A stretch of DNA of 64,000 nt from an uncultured Pelagibacteraceae bacterium (GTDB lineage: Bacteria; Pseudomonadota; Alphaproteobacteria; Pelagibacterales; AG-422-B15), in the NCBI GenBank assembly GCA_902554325.1, contig CACDOH010000003.1, forward strand, positions 62,001-126,000. Direction: 5' to 3'. The notes beneath the pieces are model-generated. The model was not told the DNA's origin and ran no database searches. It was given only the letters and a program-made list of their open reading frames with translations. The position numbers and the translations under genes are program-made. Shown here one piece after another: positions 44,832 to 54,724 of the stretch (the first letter of the stretch is position 1; each line of letters begins with the position of its first letter).

Positions 44832-46652
44832 TTAAGATTTTGATTTCCGATATTTTTTTCGTTCAATAGCTGAAAGATAACGTTTTCTGAGTCTTAAATT
44901 ACTTGGGGTAACCTCTAATAATTCATCTTCATTTATATAAGCCATCATTTCTTCAAGAGACATTCGTCGTGGTGGTGTTAATTTTACTGCTTCATCTGTT
45001 CCAGAGGCTCTTACATTTGTAAGCTGCTTTCCTTTCAAAACATTTATTTCAAGATCATTATCTCGACTGTGCTCACCAACAACCATTCCGCCATATACTT
45101 TCGATTGGTGACCAATAAACATTGTCCCACGATCTTGAAGATTGAAAATTGCATAAGCTGCGGCACTGCCAGTATCAGTTGATATTAATGCGCCATATTT
45201 TCGTCCAACAATACTTCCTTTGTAATTATCATATTTATTGAAGAGTCTGTTTATAACTCCTGTTCCTTTAGTATCTGTTAAAAATTTGTTTTGGTATCCT
45301 ATTAAGCCCCTTGATGGAGCTAAGAAAGTTAGTCTCGTCTTGCCTGCTCCAGATGATCGCATGTCTTGCATTTCAGCTTTTCTCTGATTCATTCCATCAA
45401 CTACGGTACTTGTATATTCATCATCAACATCAATGATAACTTCTTCAATAGGCTCAGTTCTTGCCCCATTTTCACTAACTTTATAAAGAACACGTGGACG
45501 TGAGACTGATAGTTCAAATCCTTCTCTTCTCATTTGTTCTATTAAGACACCAATTTGTAGCTCACCTCGCCCACCGATTTCAAAAGCATCTTTCTGATCA
45601 TTCTCTTCAAAAGTAATCGCAACGTTTGTTTCAGCTTCAGCTAAGAGTCTTTCACGAATTAAAGTTGAGGTTACTCTATTTCCATCTGTACCGGCAAATG
45701 GAGAGTCATTAACTGTAATAGTTACTGACATTGTGGGAGGATCAATAGGTGTTGAAATAAGTGGTTCTGTAACTTCAGGATTACATATTGTATCTGCAAC
45801 TGATGTTACAGCTAAACCAGCTATACATATTATATCTCCAGCTGTTACCTGATCAACTGGCACCCTATCCGCCCCTCTGAAGGTAAATAGTTTTGTTAAT
45901 CGTCCCGTTTCTATTTGAGATCCACTAAGATTAATAGATTTTACTTGGTCATTTACTTTTGCTGATCCATTTATTACTCGTCCAATAAGACACCGGCCCA
46001 AGTATGGATCTGCATCAAGTAAAGTTGCTAACATTGCAAAAGGTTTTAATAAATCTACTTGTGGTTCTTCAACGTGGTTTAATATTAGATCTAATAATGG
46101 ATGTAAATTTTCTCGAGGATCTTCTAAATTTTCAACACACCAGCCTTCTCTTCCTGCTGCATACAAGATTGGAAAATCCAACTGTTCTTCACTTGCGTCT
46201 AATGCAACAAATAAATCAAAAACCTCATTTACAACCTCTTCAGATCTAGCATCATGTCTGTCAACTTTATTAATCACAACAATTGGTCTTAAATTCTGGG
46301 CAAGGGCTTTACCTAAAACAAACTTTGTTTGCGGCATTGGTCCTTCGGCAGCATCTGCTAATATTATAACGCCATCAGCCATTCCAAGAACTCGTTCCAC
46401 TTCACCTCCAAAGTCAGCATGTCCAGGAGTGTCAATAATGTTAATACGGACATCTTTCCAAACAATAGAAGTTGGTTTGGCTAAAATTGTAATCCCTCTT
46501 TCCTTTTCGAGATCACCGGAGTCCATTAAACGTTCATCTACGTTCTGATTTTCACGAAACATACCTGTTTGTTTCATTAAAGAGTCAATCAAAGTGGTTT
46601 TGCCATGATCCACGTGAGCAATAATTGCGATGTTTCTTAGTTTTGATGTCAT
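44832..46652 (-). CDS. typA: Ribosome-associated GTPase TypA/BipA
   Basis: A 606-residue translational GTPase from the ATG at 46652 (MTSKLRNIAIIAHVDHGKTTL); the track start is a TTG 57 bases upstream giving a tail without family likeness. G1 AHVDHGKTT, G3 DTPGHADFGGEVER, G4 NKVDR, then domains II, III, V and the BipA-specific C-terminal domain. Binds 70S near the A-site and helps ribosome assembly and stress growth. Divergent from the nuclease gene across a short gap. Intact. Confidence 0.95.
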   Translation of the reverse strand: MTSKLRNIAIIAHVDHGKTTLIDSLMKQTGMFRENQNVDERLMDSGDLEKERGITILAKPTSIVWKDVRINIIDTPGHADFGGEVERVLGMADGVIILADAAEGPMPQTKFVLGKALAQNLRPIVVINKVDRHDARSEEVVNEVFDLFVALDASEEQLDFPILYAAGREGWCVENLEDPRENLHPLLDLILNHVEEPQVDLLKPFAMLATLLDADPYLGRCLIGRVINGSAKVNDQVKSINLSGSQIETGRLTKLFTFRGADRVPVDQVTAGDIICIAGLAVTSVADTICNPEVTEPLISTPIDPPTMSVTITVNDSPFAGTDGNRVTSTLIRERLLAEAETNVAITFEENDQKDAFEIGGRGELQIGVLIEQMRREGFELSVSRPRVLYKVSENGARTEPIEEVIIDVDDEYTSTVVDGMNQRKAEMQDMRSSGAGKTRLTFLAPSRGLIGYQNKFLTDTKGTGVINRLFNKYDNYKGSIVGRKYGALISTDTGSAAAYAIFNLQDRGTMFIGHQSKVYGGMVVGEHSRDNDLEINVLKGKQLTNVRASGTDEAVKLTPPRRMSLEEMMAYINEDELLEVTPSNLRLRKRYLSAIERKKYRKSKS

Positions 46653-46720
46653 TGATGAGTGATAAAATAATATTGATTGTCTTCTAATGGGTTTGTCATA
46701 TAAAAACAAGATTTATAGTT

Positions 46721-47143
46721 ATGAAGATGAAATATTTTCTCGTTATATTTGTTAGCATGATTACAACTGTTCAAGCTGAAATCAGTCTTCGACAGTATAA
46801 CGATCAATTCTGTTATGATGGAGATACTTGCTACGTCACAATCAATGGCATGAAGAAAAAAATTAGATTACTTGAATTAGATACCCCTGAAATATCCAAG
46901 CCGAAATGCAATGCTGAACTAGAACTGGGCTTAAAAGCACGTGATTACCTTAATGATCTTATTGCAAATGCATCAACAATTGAATTTAAAACCGAATATC
47001 TAGAAGATTATTTTGGAAGAATATTATCATATTTAATAATTGATGGTGAGGATGCATCAAGTAAGATTGTCAAAAATAAGCTAGGCGTTGTTTATAATCG
47101 CAAACAAAAATATGATTGGTGTCAGGATTTAAAACGTGAATAA
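46721..47143 (+). CDS. Secreted thermonuclease (staphylococcal nuclease family)
   Basis: A 140-residue exported nuclease with signal peptide (MKMKYFLVIFVSMITTVQA). The SNase core shows YDGDTCYVTING (Ca-binding Asp), IRLLELDTPE (catalytic Arg and Glu plus metal Asp) and DYFGRILSYL (second catalytic Arg), so it looks active. Likely a periplasmic or released sugar-nonspecific nuclease for nutrient gain. The first ATG at 46721 and one two codons later are both possible. It ends 23 bases before ggt, and both are secreted, so co-transcription is plausible. Confidence 0.87.
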   Translation: MKMKYFLVIFVSMITTVQAEISLRQYNDQFCYDGDTCYVTINGMKKKIRLLELDTPEISKPKCNAELELGLKARDYLNDLIANASTIEFKTEYLEDYFGRILSYLIIDGEDASSKIVKNKLGVVYNRKQKYDWCQDLKRE

Positions 47144-47166
47144 AACTATTAAACATAGAGAATAAG

Positions 47167-48957
47167 ATGAAAAAACTACTTTCTCTTATTTTATTAACTT
47201 TCTTACTAATCCAAAATGCTCACGCTGAGGATCTCTCTGATCTAATTAGCCCAGAAACGTTTATTATTGATTATGAGGATTTAAATACTGAACAAATAAA
47301 TTCTTCAATGCAGGCCAAAAAAGATGTGGTTCCAGTTTTAGGGAAAGACTGGATGATTGTGACGGCAAATTCTTACGCTTCTGCAGCAGGAGCTAAAATT
47401 CTTGAGGAAGGCGGAACAGCCGCAGACGCAATGATTGCTGCACAATCAGTTTTAGGGTTAGTAGAGCCAGAATCTTCTGGCCTTGGTGGTGGAAGTTTCT
47501 TAATTTGGTACGACAATAAAACTAATAAAGTTACCACATTAGATGGACGAGAAACTGCACCAAGAACTTCATATACAACTCAGTTTCAAAACGAAAGTGG
47601 AGAGACTAAGAAATTTTTTGATGCTGTAATTGGTGGTCTTTCTGTGGGATCACCGGGTACGCCTGCGTTAATGTTCAAAGCACACGAAAAATGGGGAAAA
47701 ATTAAGTGGTCAAATCTATTTACCACTGCAATAAATCTTGGGGAAAATGGCTTCCCCGTGTCTAAGAAGCTGGCATCATCAATTGAAAGAGACTCGGATA
47801 GATTAAAAAAAAGTAGTCAAACATCTAAATACTTTTTACCTGATGGAAATAATCTTAAATATAAACAAATAGTAACGAATAGAGCTTATGCTGAAACACT
47901 CAAAAAAATTTCTACAGATGGTATTGAAGATTTCTATAAGGGGGAAATTGCTGATGACATTGTAAATACAGTTCAAAACTATTCTGAAAATCCTGGGTAT
48001 CTAGAGAAAAGTGATTTAGAAAATTATAACGTAATAGAACGCGATCCAGTCTGTATAAGTTATAGAGAACATAATGTTTGTGGTATGGGGCCGCCCTCAT
48101 CAGGGGGTGTAGCAGTAGCACAAATATTAAAAATCCTTGAGGAATTTAACTTAAAATCACTTGGCTACGAAGATCCTAAATCATGGCAGGTGATTGGTGA
48201 TGCAAGCCGGTTAGCATTTGCTGATCGAGATAGATATTTAGCAGACAGTGATTTTGTTGATGTTCCCATGAAAGGTTTACTTGATCATGAATATTTAAAA
48301 AAAAGATCTAAGAACATAGAATTAGGAACAAGAACAGAAAATATTGAGGCTGGAAATCCTTCTAAGGAATTTACATACAAATATGCAGATGATAATTCAC
48401 TTGAGCTTCAGTCAACAACTCATATATCAATTTATGATAAATATGGGAACGCATTGTCTATGACTTCTTCAATAGAAAATGCTTTTGGATCAAGATTGTT
48501 AACGGAAAGTGGGTTTCTATTAAACAACCAACTTACAGATTTTTCTTTTCGCGATGAAATTGATGGGAAATTAATTTCCAATAGACTAGAACCAGGTAAA
48601 CGTCCACGATCTTCCATGTCGCCTACAATTGTTCTTAAGAAAGGAAAGCCAATATACATTACCGGATCTCCAGGAGGGAGTAACATTATTGGGTTCGTTG
48701 CAACCTCTCTTATTTCTCTTATTGATTGGGATATGAATGTACAACAATCTGTATCTTTACCCCATGCAATTAATCGATGGGGTAGATATGACATTGAAGA
48801 TGGTCCAAATGCTAACACTCTAAAAGAAGCGCTTTCATCAATGGGCTACGAAACACAATTAAAAAAATACTTTTCAGGAATAAATACCATATATATCGGC
48901 GATAATCTTGAGGGGGGATCAGATCCTCGAAGAGAAGGGATTGCAATTGGAGGGTAA
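47167..48957 (+). CDS. ggt: Gamma-glutamyltransferase (glutathione hydrolase)
   Basis: A 596-residue periplasmic Ntn hydrolase with a signal peptide ending near NAHAED. The autoprocessing and catalytic threonine is Thr417 in LQSTTHISIYDKYGNALS, and the oxyanion/binding blocks EPESSGLGGGSFL, GPPSSGG and PGGSNIIGF are all present, so it should self-cleave into large and small subunits and split glutathione and other gamma-glutamyl peptides. Full length. Preceded by a secreted nuclease; followed by mtkA after 67 bases. Confidence 0.94.
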   Translation: MKKLLSLILLTFLLIQNAHAEDLSDLISPETFIIDYEDLNTEQINSSMQAKKDVVPVLGKDWMIVTANSYASAAGAKILEEGGTAADAMIAAQSVLGLVEPESSGLGGGSFLIWYDNKTNKVTTLDGRETAPRTSYTTQFQNESGETKKFFDAVIGGLSVGSPGTPALMFKAHEKWGKIKWSNLFTTAINLGENGFPVSKKLASSIERDSDRLKKSSQTSKYFLPDGNNLKYKQIVTNRAYAETLKKISTDGIEDFYKGEIADDIVNTVQNYSENPGYLEKSDLENYNVIERDPVCISYREHNVCGMGPPSSGGVAVAQILKILEEFNLKSLGYEDPKSWQVIGDASRLAFADRDRYLADSDFVDVPMKGLLDHEYLKKRSKNIELGTRTENIEAGNPSKEFTYKYADDNSLELQSTTHISIYDKYGNALSMTSSIENAFGSRLLTESGFLLNNQLTDFSFRDEIDGKLISNRLEPGKRPRSSMSPTIVLKKGKPIYITGSPGGSNIIGFVATSLISLIDWDMNVQQSVSLPHAINRWGRYDIEDGPNANTLKEALSSMGYETQLKKYFSGINTIYIGDNLEGGSDPRREGIAIGG

Positions 48958-49024
48958 TAAATAAAATAATATTAATCTCAGGACATTACTTTTTTATTAT
49001 AGTAGAATTTTTTGAGGGGATAAG

Positions 49025-50200
49025 ATGGATATACATGAATACCAAGCAAAAAAAATTTTATCTGACTTTGGAATTGGAATCCCAAGGGGAGGTATTGCCT
49101 ATAGTCCTGAAAATGCAGAATATAAGGCAAAAGAAATTGGTGGTTCGCGTTGGGTTGTAAAGGCACAGGTTCATTCAGGCGCAAGAGGTAAAGCTGGCGG
49201 GATAATTATTTGTAACGATGCTTTAGAAGTTGCACGTGCTGCAGATAAGCTACTTGGAAAAAAACTGGTCACCAATCAAACAGGTCCATCAGGGAAAATT
49301 ATCAATAGAGTTTATATAGAGGAAGCCTCTGATATAGAAAGAGAACTTTATTTAGGTCTTGTTTTTGATAGAGGCTCTGAATGTATTATGGTTGTGGCTT
49401 CTACTGAAGGTGGAATGAGTGTTGAAGAAATATCAAATAAAAAACCTGAAACAATAATCAGGTCAAAAATAGAAGCTGCTGTTGGGATTCAGGAGTTTCA
49501 AGCAAGGGAGATCGCATTTAACCTTGGCATTGAAACAGGTCTTATCTCAAGAACAGCTGAGGTTATTGAGGGTTGTTATAGAGCTTTCAGTGAACTTGAT
49601 GCAACTATGGTAGAAGTTAACCCTTTGGTCATCACGAAAGATAAACATGTCTTAGCTTTAGATTGTAAAATGAGTTTTGATAATAATGCATTATTTAGAA
49701 GAAATGATGTTTCTGAATTAAGAGATAAGTCTCAAGAAAACCCAAGTGAGGTATATGCAAGTGATAGAGGTCTAAATTACGTAGGACTTGATGGAAATAT
49801 AGGAAATATTATTAACGGAGCAGGATTGGCAATGGCGTCAATGGATATGATTAAGTCTGCTGGAGGAGAGCCTGCAAACTTTCTTGATATTGGGGGAGGA
49901 GCAACGCCAGAAAAAATTGTAAAAGCTTTCAAGCTTGTTTCATCTGATGAAAAAGTAAAAGTTATTTTAGTGAATATATTCGCTGGCATTAACAGATGCG
50001 ATTGGGTTGCTGAGGGAATAGTCCAAGCACTTCAAACAATAAAAATAGACATGCCCCTTGTAATTAGGTTGGCTGGCACAAATGTTGAAAAGGGCAATAA
50101 AATTTTAAAAGAAAGCAATATTAATTACATTGAAGCCCATTCTCTTAAAGAAGCTGCTTCTAAGGCTGTAGAGGCGTTAAAAAAGATTGAAGTAAAATAA
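49025..50200 (+). CDS. mtkA: Malate-CoA ligase beta subunit MtkA (malate thiokinase)
   Basis: A 391-residue ATP-grasp subunit. It looks like SucC in fold, but the diagnostic stretches are those of Mtk[56 protein letters not shown] and [11 protein letters not shown], where SucC has NIFGGI-RCD and VRLEGNN. The enzyme makes malyl-CoA from malate, CoA and ATP, feeding malyl-CoA lyase (acetyl-CoA + glyoxylate) in the serine cycle or related routes. GAGGGG ribosome site before the ATG. Joined directly to mtkB. No lyase gene is in the window. Confidence 0.85.
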   Translation: MDIHEYQAKKILSDFGIGIPRGGIAYSPENAEYKAKEIGGSRWVVKAQVHSGARGKAGGIIICNDALEVARAADKLLGKKLVTNQTGPSGKIINRVYIEEASDIERELYLGLVFDRGSECIMVVASTEGGMSVEEISNKKPETIIRSKIEAAVGIQEFQAREIAFNLGIETGLISRTAEVIEGCYRAFSELDATMVEVNPLVITKDKHVLALDCKMSFDNNALFRRNDVSELRDKSQENPSEVYASDRGLNYVGLDGNIGNIINGAGLAMASMDMIKSAGGEPANFLDIGGGATPEKIVKAFKLVSSDEKVKVILVNIFAGINRCDWVAEGIVQALQTIKIDMPLVIRLAGTNVEKGNKILKESNINYIEAHSLKEAASKAVEALKKIEVK

Positions 50201-51084
50201 TGTCTATATTGATTGATGAACATACTAAAATAATTGTCCAGGGCTTCACTGGTAAAATAGGAAGTTTTCATGCGCAAGAAATGATTGATTACGGATCTAA
50301 CGTTGTTGGAGGTGTTACTCCTGGCAAAGGGGGAACAACACATCTCGGCCTTCCTGTTTTCAATACCGTTAAAGATGCAGTAAAAGAAACAGATGCTGAA
50401 GCAAGTATCTTATTTGTTCCACCAAGTTATGCTGCTGACTCTGCTATGGAAGCAGCTGATGCAGGTATCAAAGTATGTGTTGCGATAACTGACGGAATAC
50501 CCTCTCACGACATGATTAAAGTGAAGAGATATATGCGAAGATATGCAAAATCTGAAAAAATGACGATGATTGGTCCTAACTGCGCAGGTATAATTAGCCC
50601 CGGCAAATCAATGCTGGGCATAATGCCAGGACATATTTATAAAAAAGGAAATGTTGGCATTGTTGGCCGATCAGGAACACTGGGCTATGAAGCCGCATCA
50701 CAAATGAAAGAGCTGGATATTGGTGTTTCAACTAGCGTAGGCATTGGCGGAGATCCGATTAATGGAAGTTCGTTCAGGGATGTACTAGCTCGGTTTGAAG
50801 AAGATCCTGATACAGATATTATATTAATGATTGGAGAAATTGGTGGACCTCAAGAAGTAGATGCAGGTAAATTTGCAAAAGAAAATATGAAAAAACCAGT
50901 AGTCGCATATATTGCAGGGCTAACTGCCCCAAAAGGTAGAGTAATGGGTCATGCTGGTGCTATTGTTTCTGCATATGGAGAAAGTGCAGTTGAAAAAGTC
51001 GAACTCTTAAAGGAGTCTGGTGTTACTATATCAAAGAACCCATCAGTAATTGGGGATACCATAAAGTCTGTTTTAAAAGGATAA
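50200..51084 (+). CDS. mtkB: Malate-CoA ligase alpha subunit MtkB
   Basis: A 294-residue CoA-binding and phosphohistidine subunit. [67 protein letters not shown] and [23 protein letters not shown] match MtkB more than SucD. The phosphorylated histidine is in [11 protein letters not shown] near residue 247. It overlaps mtkA by one base. With mtkA it should form the malate thiokinase; succinate activity as a side reaction cannot be excluded. Confidence 0.85.
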   Translation: MSILIDEHTKIIVQGFTGKIGSFHAQEMIDYGSNVVGGVTPGKGGTTHLGLPVFNTVKDAVKETDAEASILFVPPSYAADSAMEAADAGIKVCVAITDGIPSHDMIKVKRYMRRYAKSEKMTMIGPNCAGIISPGKSMLGIMPGHIYKKGNVGIVGRSGTLGYEAASQMKELDIGVSTSVGIGGDPINGSSFRDVLARFEEDPDTDIILMIGEIGGPQEVDAGKFAKENMKKPVVAYIAGLTAPKGRVMGHAGAIVSAYGESAVEKVELLKESGVTISKNPSVIGDTIKSVLKG

Positions 51085-51105
51085 ATCTGATTAACAATTA
51101 AATTT

Positions 51106-51179
51106 GCCCCCATAGCACAATGGTAGTGCAACGCATTGGTAATGCGTAGATACCTGGTCAGTACAGGTTGGGGGCACCA
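51106..51179 (+). tRNA. tRNA-Thr (GGT) with atypical T arm
   Basis: Acceptor GCCCCCA/TGGGGGC is perfect, the D arm is GCAC-AATGGTA-GTGC, and the anticodon stem ACGCA/TGCGT holds loop TTGGTAA (anticodon GGT). CCA is encoded. The T arm ACCTG/CAGGT is paired, but its loop is GTCAGTA instead of TTCRANY: positions 54 and 58, which normally form the T54-A58 pair, are both G. The variable region is only four bases. It lies 21 bases after mtkB, outside any ORF. Probably transcribed, but its folding may differ from usual. Confidence 0.85.
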
Positions 51180-51212
51180 TAAAAATAAAAAAATATTAAT
51201 AGCATAAAAAAA

Positions 51213-53252
51213 ATGAAACCTCCTCAGCCAAAAAAAATTCCTAAAATTCATATTGCACACGGCGATGAACGAATTGATGATTATTATTGGTTGAGGGACG
51301 ATACTCGTAAAAATCCAGAAATTATTTCTTATTTAGAGGAAGAAAATAATTACTTAGAAGATTGGTTTGCAAATAATAATGATTGTCGTAAAGAAATATA
51401 TGAAGAATTAGTCAGCTTCATACCGCCGAATGAAGTTTCAATGAAAATTAAATACGGAGACTATCTCTATTATTCCGAAATCAACTCTGATCAACAATAC
51501 AAAACATACTACCGCGAACAAAATGGTAATAAAGAATTAGTTATAGATATAAATGCACTGGCCGAGGGGTTGGATTATATAAATGTTACATCAATAACTC
51601 CCTCACCAAATAATCTTTTCATTGCATATGCCGAAGATTTATCGGGTCGAAGAGAATACAACATAAAAGTTAAAGATCTAACGACCGGCAAAATTATGGA
51701 CAGTAAAGTTGAGAGGAGCTCTGGGAGCATTGTTTGGGACAAGAAGAATACTTCATTTTACTATGCTCAAAAAGATCCTGTTACTTTGATAGAAAATAAG
51801 GTTTTTAAACACAAAATTGGAACTGATCCAAAAGAAGATGTTCTTATCTATGAGGAAAATGACTCAGAGTTTCATCTTCATATTTATGAATCACGTACAA
51901 AAAAATATTTAAATATCTATACTAGTAAAACTGAATCTTCAGAGACATGGTTACTTGATCTAGATGATGAACTCGGTCAACCGTTTTGTGTACTCAAACG
52001 TTCCGATAAGCATCTTTATTCCATTGAAGACACACCAGAGTGTTTCTATGTCAGCAGTAATGCAGAAAATAAAAAAAATTTCTCAATTTTAAAATTTACC
52101 ATAGATCAAATTAATAATTTTAATAGTTGGCAAACTGTTGTTGAGCATGACGCTGCTATATTAATTGAAGATTTTGTTACTTTTCCTAAATATCTTTATT
52201 TAGAGATACGCGAAGACGGACTGCCCAAGATCGTAAAAATTAACAGAGAAACACTCGATAGGAGTTATATTGAATTTAGTGACCCTGCCTTTTCTTGTTA
52301 TTTAGCAACCAATAATGAGTACCTTGATACTGAATTTTACTATGGATATTCGAGTCCAAAGAAACCTAGTTCAATATTCAAAGAGGATATTGAGTCAGGT
52401 AAGAGTGAATTGGCATGGCAGCAGCCAGTAAACAATTACGATGAAAATCTATATGAGGTGGAAAGAATTAAAATTACTGCCCGTGATGAAACAAAAGTTC
52501 CTGTATCACTGGTGTATAAAAAGGGAACCAACTTATCTCATGCTCCTATTCTTATTTATGGCTATGGTTCTTATGGCATTATAATTGATGCAGCTTTTAG
52601 AACGTCAATCATACCCCTACTCAATCGGGGTTTCGTTTTTGCTGTCGCCAATATCAGAGGTGGCTCTGAAATGGGTCGGCAGTGGTACGATGATGGTAAA
52701 ATCTTTAATAAAAAGAACACATTTTATGATTTTATTGATGCAACAAAATCACTAATCAAGCAAGGGTATGGCAATGCTAAAAATGTATATGCAATGGGTG
52801 GAAGTGCTGGCGGTCTTTTAATGGGAGCAATCATTAATATGGAGCCAGAATTATATACAGGTATTATTTCAGCAGTTCCTTTTGTGGATGTAGTGACTAC
52901 AATGTCAGATGAAACAATTCCCCTAACTACTTTTGAATATAAAGAATGGGGTAATCCAGCAAATGAAGATGAGTATAATTATATTAAGAGTTATTCACCC
53001 TACGATAACATTAAACCATCAAATTATCCTGCAGTCTTAGTCACATCCAGCCTTTATGACTCTCAAGTTCAGTATTACGAACCAGCCAAGTATGTTCCAA
53101 AACTAAGAGAAAATAGTACTTCAGATAATGCAATATTAATGAAGATGAATTTAGTAGGTGGTCATGCTGGTAAAAGTGGACGATTAAATGCTTTGGAAGA
53201 GAGTGCTCTCGATAATGCCTTTTTACTTTGCTTGACTAGAGATTCAAATTGA
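51213..53252 (+). CDS. ptrB: S9 family peptidase, oligopeptidase B-like
   Basis: A 679-residue prolyl-oligopeptidase family enzyme with an N-terminal beta-propeller (starting PKKIPKIHIAHGDERIDDYYWLRDD) and a C-terminal alpha/beta-hydrolase domain. The nucleophile Ser lies in MGGSAGGLLMGA near residue 531, with the Asp in SLYDSQVQYYEP and the His in LVGGHAGKSGR. It cleaves short peptides after basic residues in the cytosol; no signal peptide. Its 3' end overlaps urtE by 9 bases in a convergent manner. Length is normal for PtrB. Confidence 0.9.
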   Translation: MKPPQPKKIPKIHIAHGDERIDDYYWLRDDTRKNPEIISYLEEENNYLEDWFANNNDCRKEIYEELVSFIPPNEVSMKIKYGDYLYYSEINSDQQYKTYYREQNGNKELVIDINALAEGLDYINVTSITPSPNNLFIAYAEDLSGRREYNIKVKDLTTGKIMDSKVERSSGSIVWDKKNTSFYYAQKDPVTLIENKVFKHKIGTDPKEDVLIYEENDSEFHLHIYESRTKKYLNIYTSKTESSETWLLDLDDELGQPFCVLKRSDKHLYSIEDTPECFYVSSNAENKKNFSILKFTIDQINNFNSWQTVVEHDAAILIEDFVTFPKYLYLEIREDGLPKIVKINRETLDRSYIEFSDPAFSCYLATNNEYLDTEFYYGYSSPKKPSSIFKEDIESGKSELAWQQPVNNYDENLYEVERIKITARDETKVPVSLVYKKGTNLSHAPILIYGYGSYGIIIDAAFRTSIIPLLNRGFVFAVANIRGGSEMGRQWYDDGKIFNKKNTFYDFIDATKSLIKQGYGNAKNVYAMGGSAGGLLMGAIINMEPELYTGIISAVPFVDVVTTMSDETIPLTTFEYKEWGNPANEDEYNYIKSYSPYDNIKPSNYPAVLVTSSLYDSQVQYYEPAKYVPKLRENSTSDNAILMKMNLVGGHAGKSGRLNALEESALDNAFLLCLTRDSN

Positions 53253-53939
53253 TACTTCATTTTTAAACGACAATTTATCCAGGCTCTCTTTCTTTGACTC
53301 AGTAATAATTTTTCCTCTTTTCATGACATAGATATAATCTGCTAAATCAAATGCAAAATCAAAATATTGCTCAACTAATAGTATGGTCATTCCCTGCTCA
53401 TCTTTTAAATATTTTATGACTTCTCCAATTTGCTGGATGATGTTTGGCTGTATCCCTTCGGTTGGTTCATCCATAAGTAGTAATTTTGGTTTTGAAACCA
53501 TTGCTCTTGCAATTGCTAATTGCTGTTGTTGACCTCCTGATAAATCTCCACCTCTTCTATTTATCATTTGTTTCAATACTGGAAAAAGATCGAAAATTTC
53601 ATCAGGTATGAAATGTTCATCACGTTTTAAACATGCAAAACCAGTTTCTAAATTCTCTTTTACCGATAATAATGGAAATATAAAACGGCCTTGAGGAACA
53701 TACCCTACTCCTCTCTTAGCAAGTTGGTGGGAGCTAAAGTTAGTTACATTATCCCCTTCAAAAAGATAATTTCCTGACTTTGAAGGATAAATTCCTGATA
53801 AAAACTTTAATAAAGATGTTTTACCAACTCCATTTGAACCCATTAAACAAGTAATTTCTTTATTTTTCGCTTTGAGTGAAACGTCAAATAATATCTGAGA
53901 AGAACCATAGTAAAAATTTAAATTACTTATATCAATCAT
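53244..53939 (-). CDS. urtE: Urea ABC transporter ATP-binding protein UrtE
   Basis: A 231-residue LivF-like ATPase: Walker A GSNGVGKTS near residue 34, signature LSGGQQQQLAIARAM, Walker B LLLMDEPTEGIQP. The GVGKTSLLKFLSG and RGVGYVPQGRFIFPLLSVKENL blocks are typical of UrtE. It is the last gene of the urtABCDE run and sits two bases after urtD. Together they import urea at the inner membrane. Confidence 0.95.
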   Translation of the reverse strand: MIDISNLNFYYGSSQILFDVSLKAKNKEITCLMGSNGVGKTSLLKFLSGIYPSKSGNYLFEGDNVTNFSSHQLAKRGVGYVPQGRFIFPLLSVKENLETGFACLKRDEHFIPDEIFDLFPVLKQMINRRGGDLSGGQQQQLAIARAMVSKPKLLLMDEPTEGIQPNIIQQIGEVIKYLKDEQGMTILLVEQYFDFAFDLADYIYVMKRGKIITESKKESLDKLSFKNEVSI

Positions 53940-53941
53940 GA

Positions 53942-54724
53942 CTATCTTCCTAGATATACCTCAATTACTTCATTATTAGAGGACACGTGTTCTATAGAAC
54001 CCTCTGAAAGAATTGAACCTTCATGCAATACAGTAACCTCACATTCAAGATCTTTTACAAATTCCATATCATGCTCAACAACAATAACTGATTTATCTGC
54101 AGATAATTTTTTTAGAATCTCAACTGTCTGTCTTCTTTCATTAGAAGTCATTCCAGCTGCTGGTTCATCAATTAATAATAGCTTTGGTTCTTGAGTTAAT
54201 AGCATTCCTATTTCTAACCACTGCTTTTGACCGTGAGATAACTCACCAGCAATTCTATCTTGTTCATTTTTAAGACTAATTTCACCTAGTATTTTTTCTA
54301 TTAGATTTTTTTCATCTCTATTTAATTTTTGGAATAAAACACTGAAAGGACTTCTATTTTTCTTCATGGATATAAATAAATTTTCAAATACTGTTTTTAG
54401 CTCAAATACAGTAGGACGTTGAAATTTTCTTCCTATACCTAGTAATGCTATTTGAGACTCACTTTTCATTAGAAGATTTTCATCCCAAACGACTTGATAT
54501 TTTTGATCACTTTCAAGCCATACGCTTCGTTCACCAAATAATACTTTACCCTCATCTGGTTTAGTTTGGCCCGTAATTATATCCATAAAGGTAGTTTTTC
54601 CAGCTCCATTAGGTCCAATAATCGCTTTGAGTTCATTTTTACCAATGCTGTAACTCAAACTATTAATAGCTTTAAAGCCATCAAATGAAACCGAAATTTT
54701 TTCAACTTTCAATAAAGTATTCAT
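53942..54724 (-). CDS. urtD: Urea ABC transporter ATP-binding protein UrtD
   Basis: A 260-residue LivG-like ATPase: Walker A GPNGAGKTTFMD near residue 37, IGRKFQRPTVFELKTVFENL, signature ELSHGQKQWLEIGM (UrtD-type SHGQ instead of SGGQ), Walker B LLLIDEPAAGMT. The SHGQKQWLEIGMLL block is a recognised UrtD trait. It overlaps urtC by 4 bases, with urtE following after 2. Confidence 0.95.
   Translation of the reverse strand: MNTLLKVEKISVSFDGFKAINSLSYSIGKNELKAIIGPNGAGKTTFMDIITGQTKPDEGKVLFGERSVWLESDQKYQVVWDENLLMKSESQIALLGIGRKFQRPTVFELKTVFENLFISMKKNRSPFSVLFQKLNRDEKNLIEKILGEISLKNEQDRIAGELSHGQKQWLEIGMLLTQEPKLLLIDEPAAGMTSNERRQTVEILKKLSADKSVIVVEHDMEFVKDLECEVTVLHEGSILSEGSIEHVSSNNEVIEVYLGR

Noticed and set aside
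48432-48818. 128-residue minus-strand ORF antisense to ggt
   Set aside because: Shadow frame inside a full-length gamma-glutamyltransferase.
49025-51084. Annotation as succinyl-CoA synthetase sucCD
   Set aside because: Key stretches ([35 protein letters not shown]) fit malate-CoA ligase better than SucCD; SucC usually has NIFGGI-RCD and VRLEGNN.
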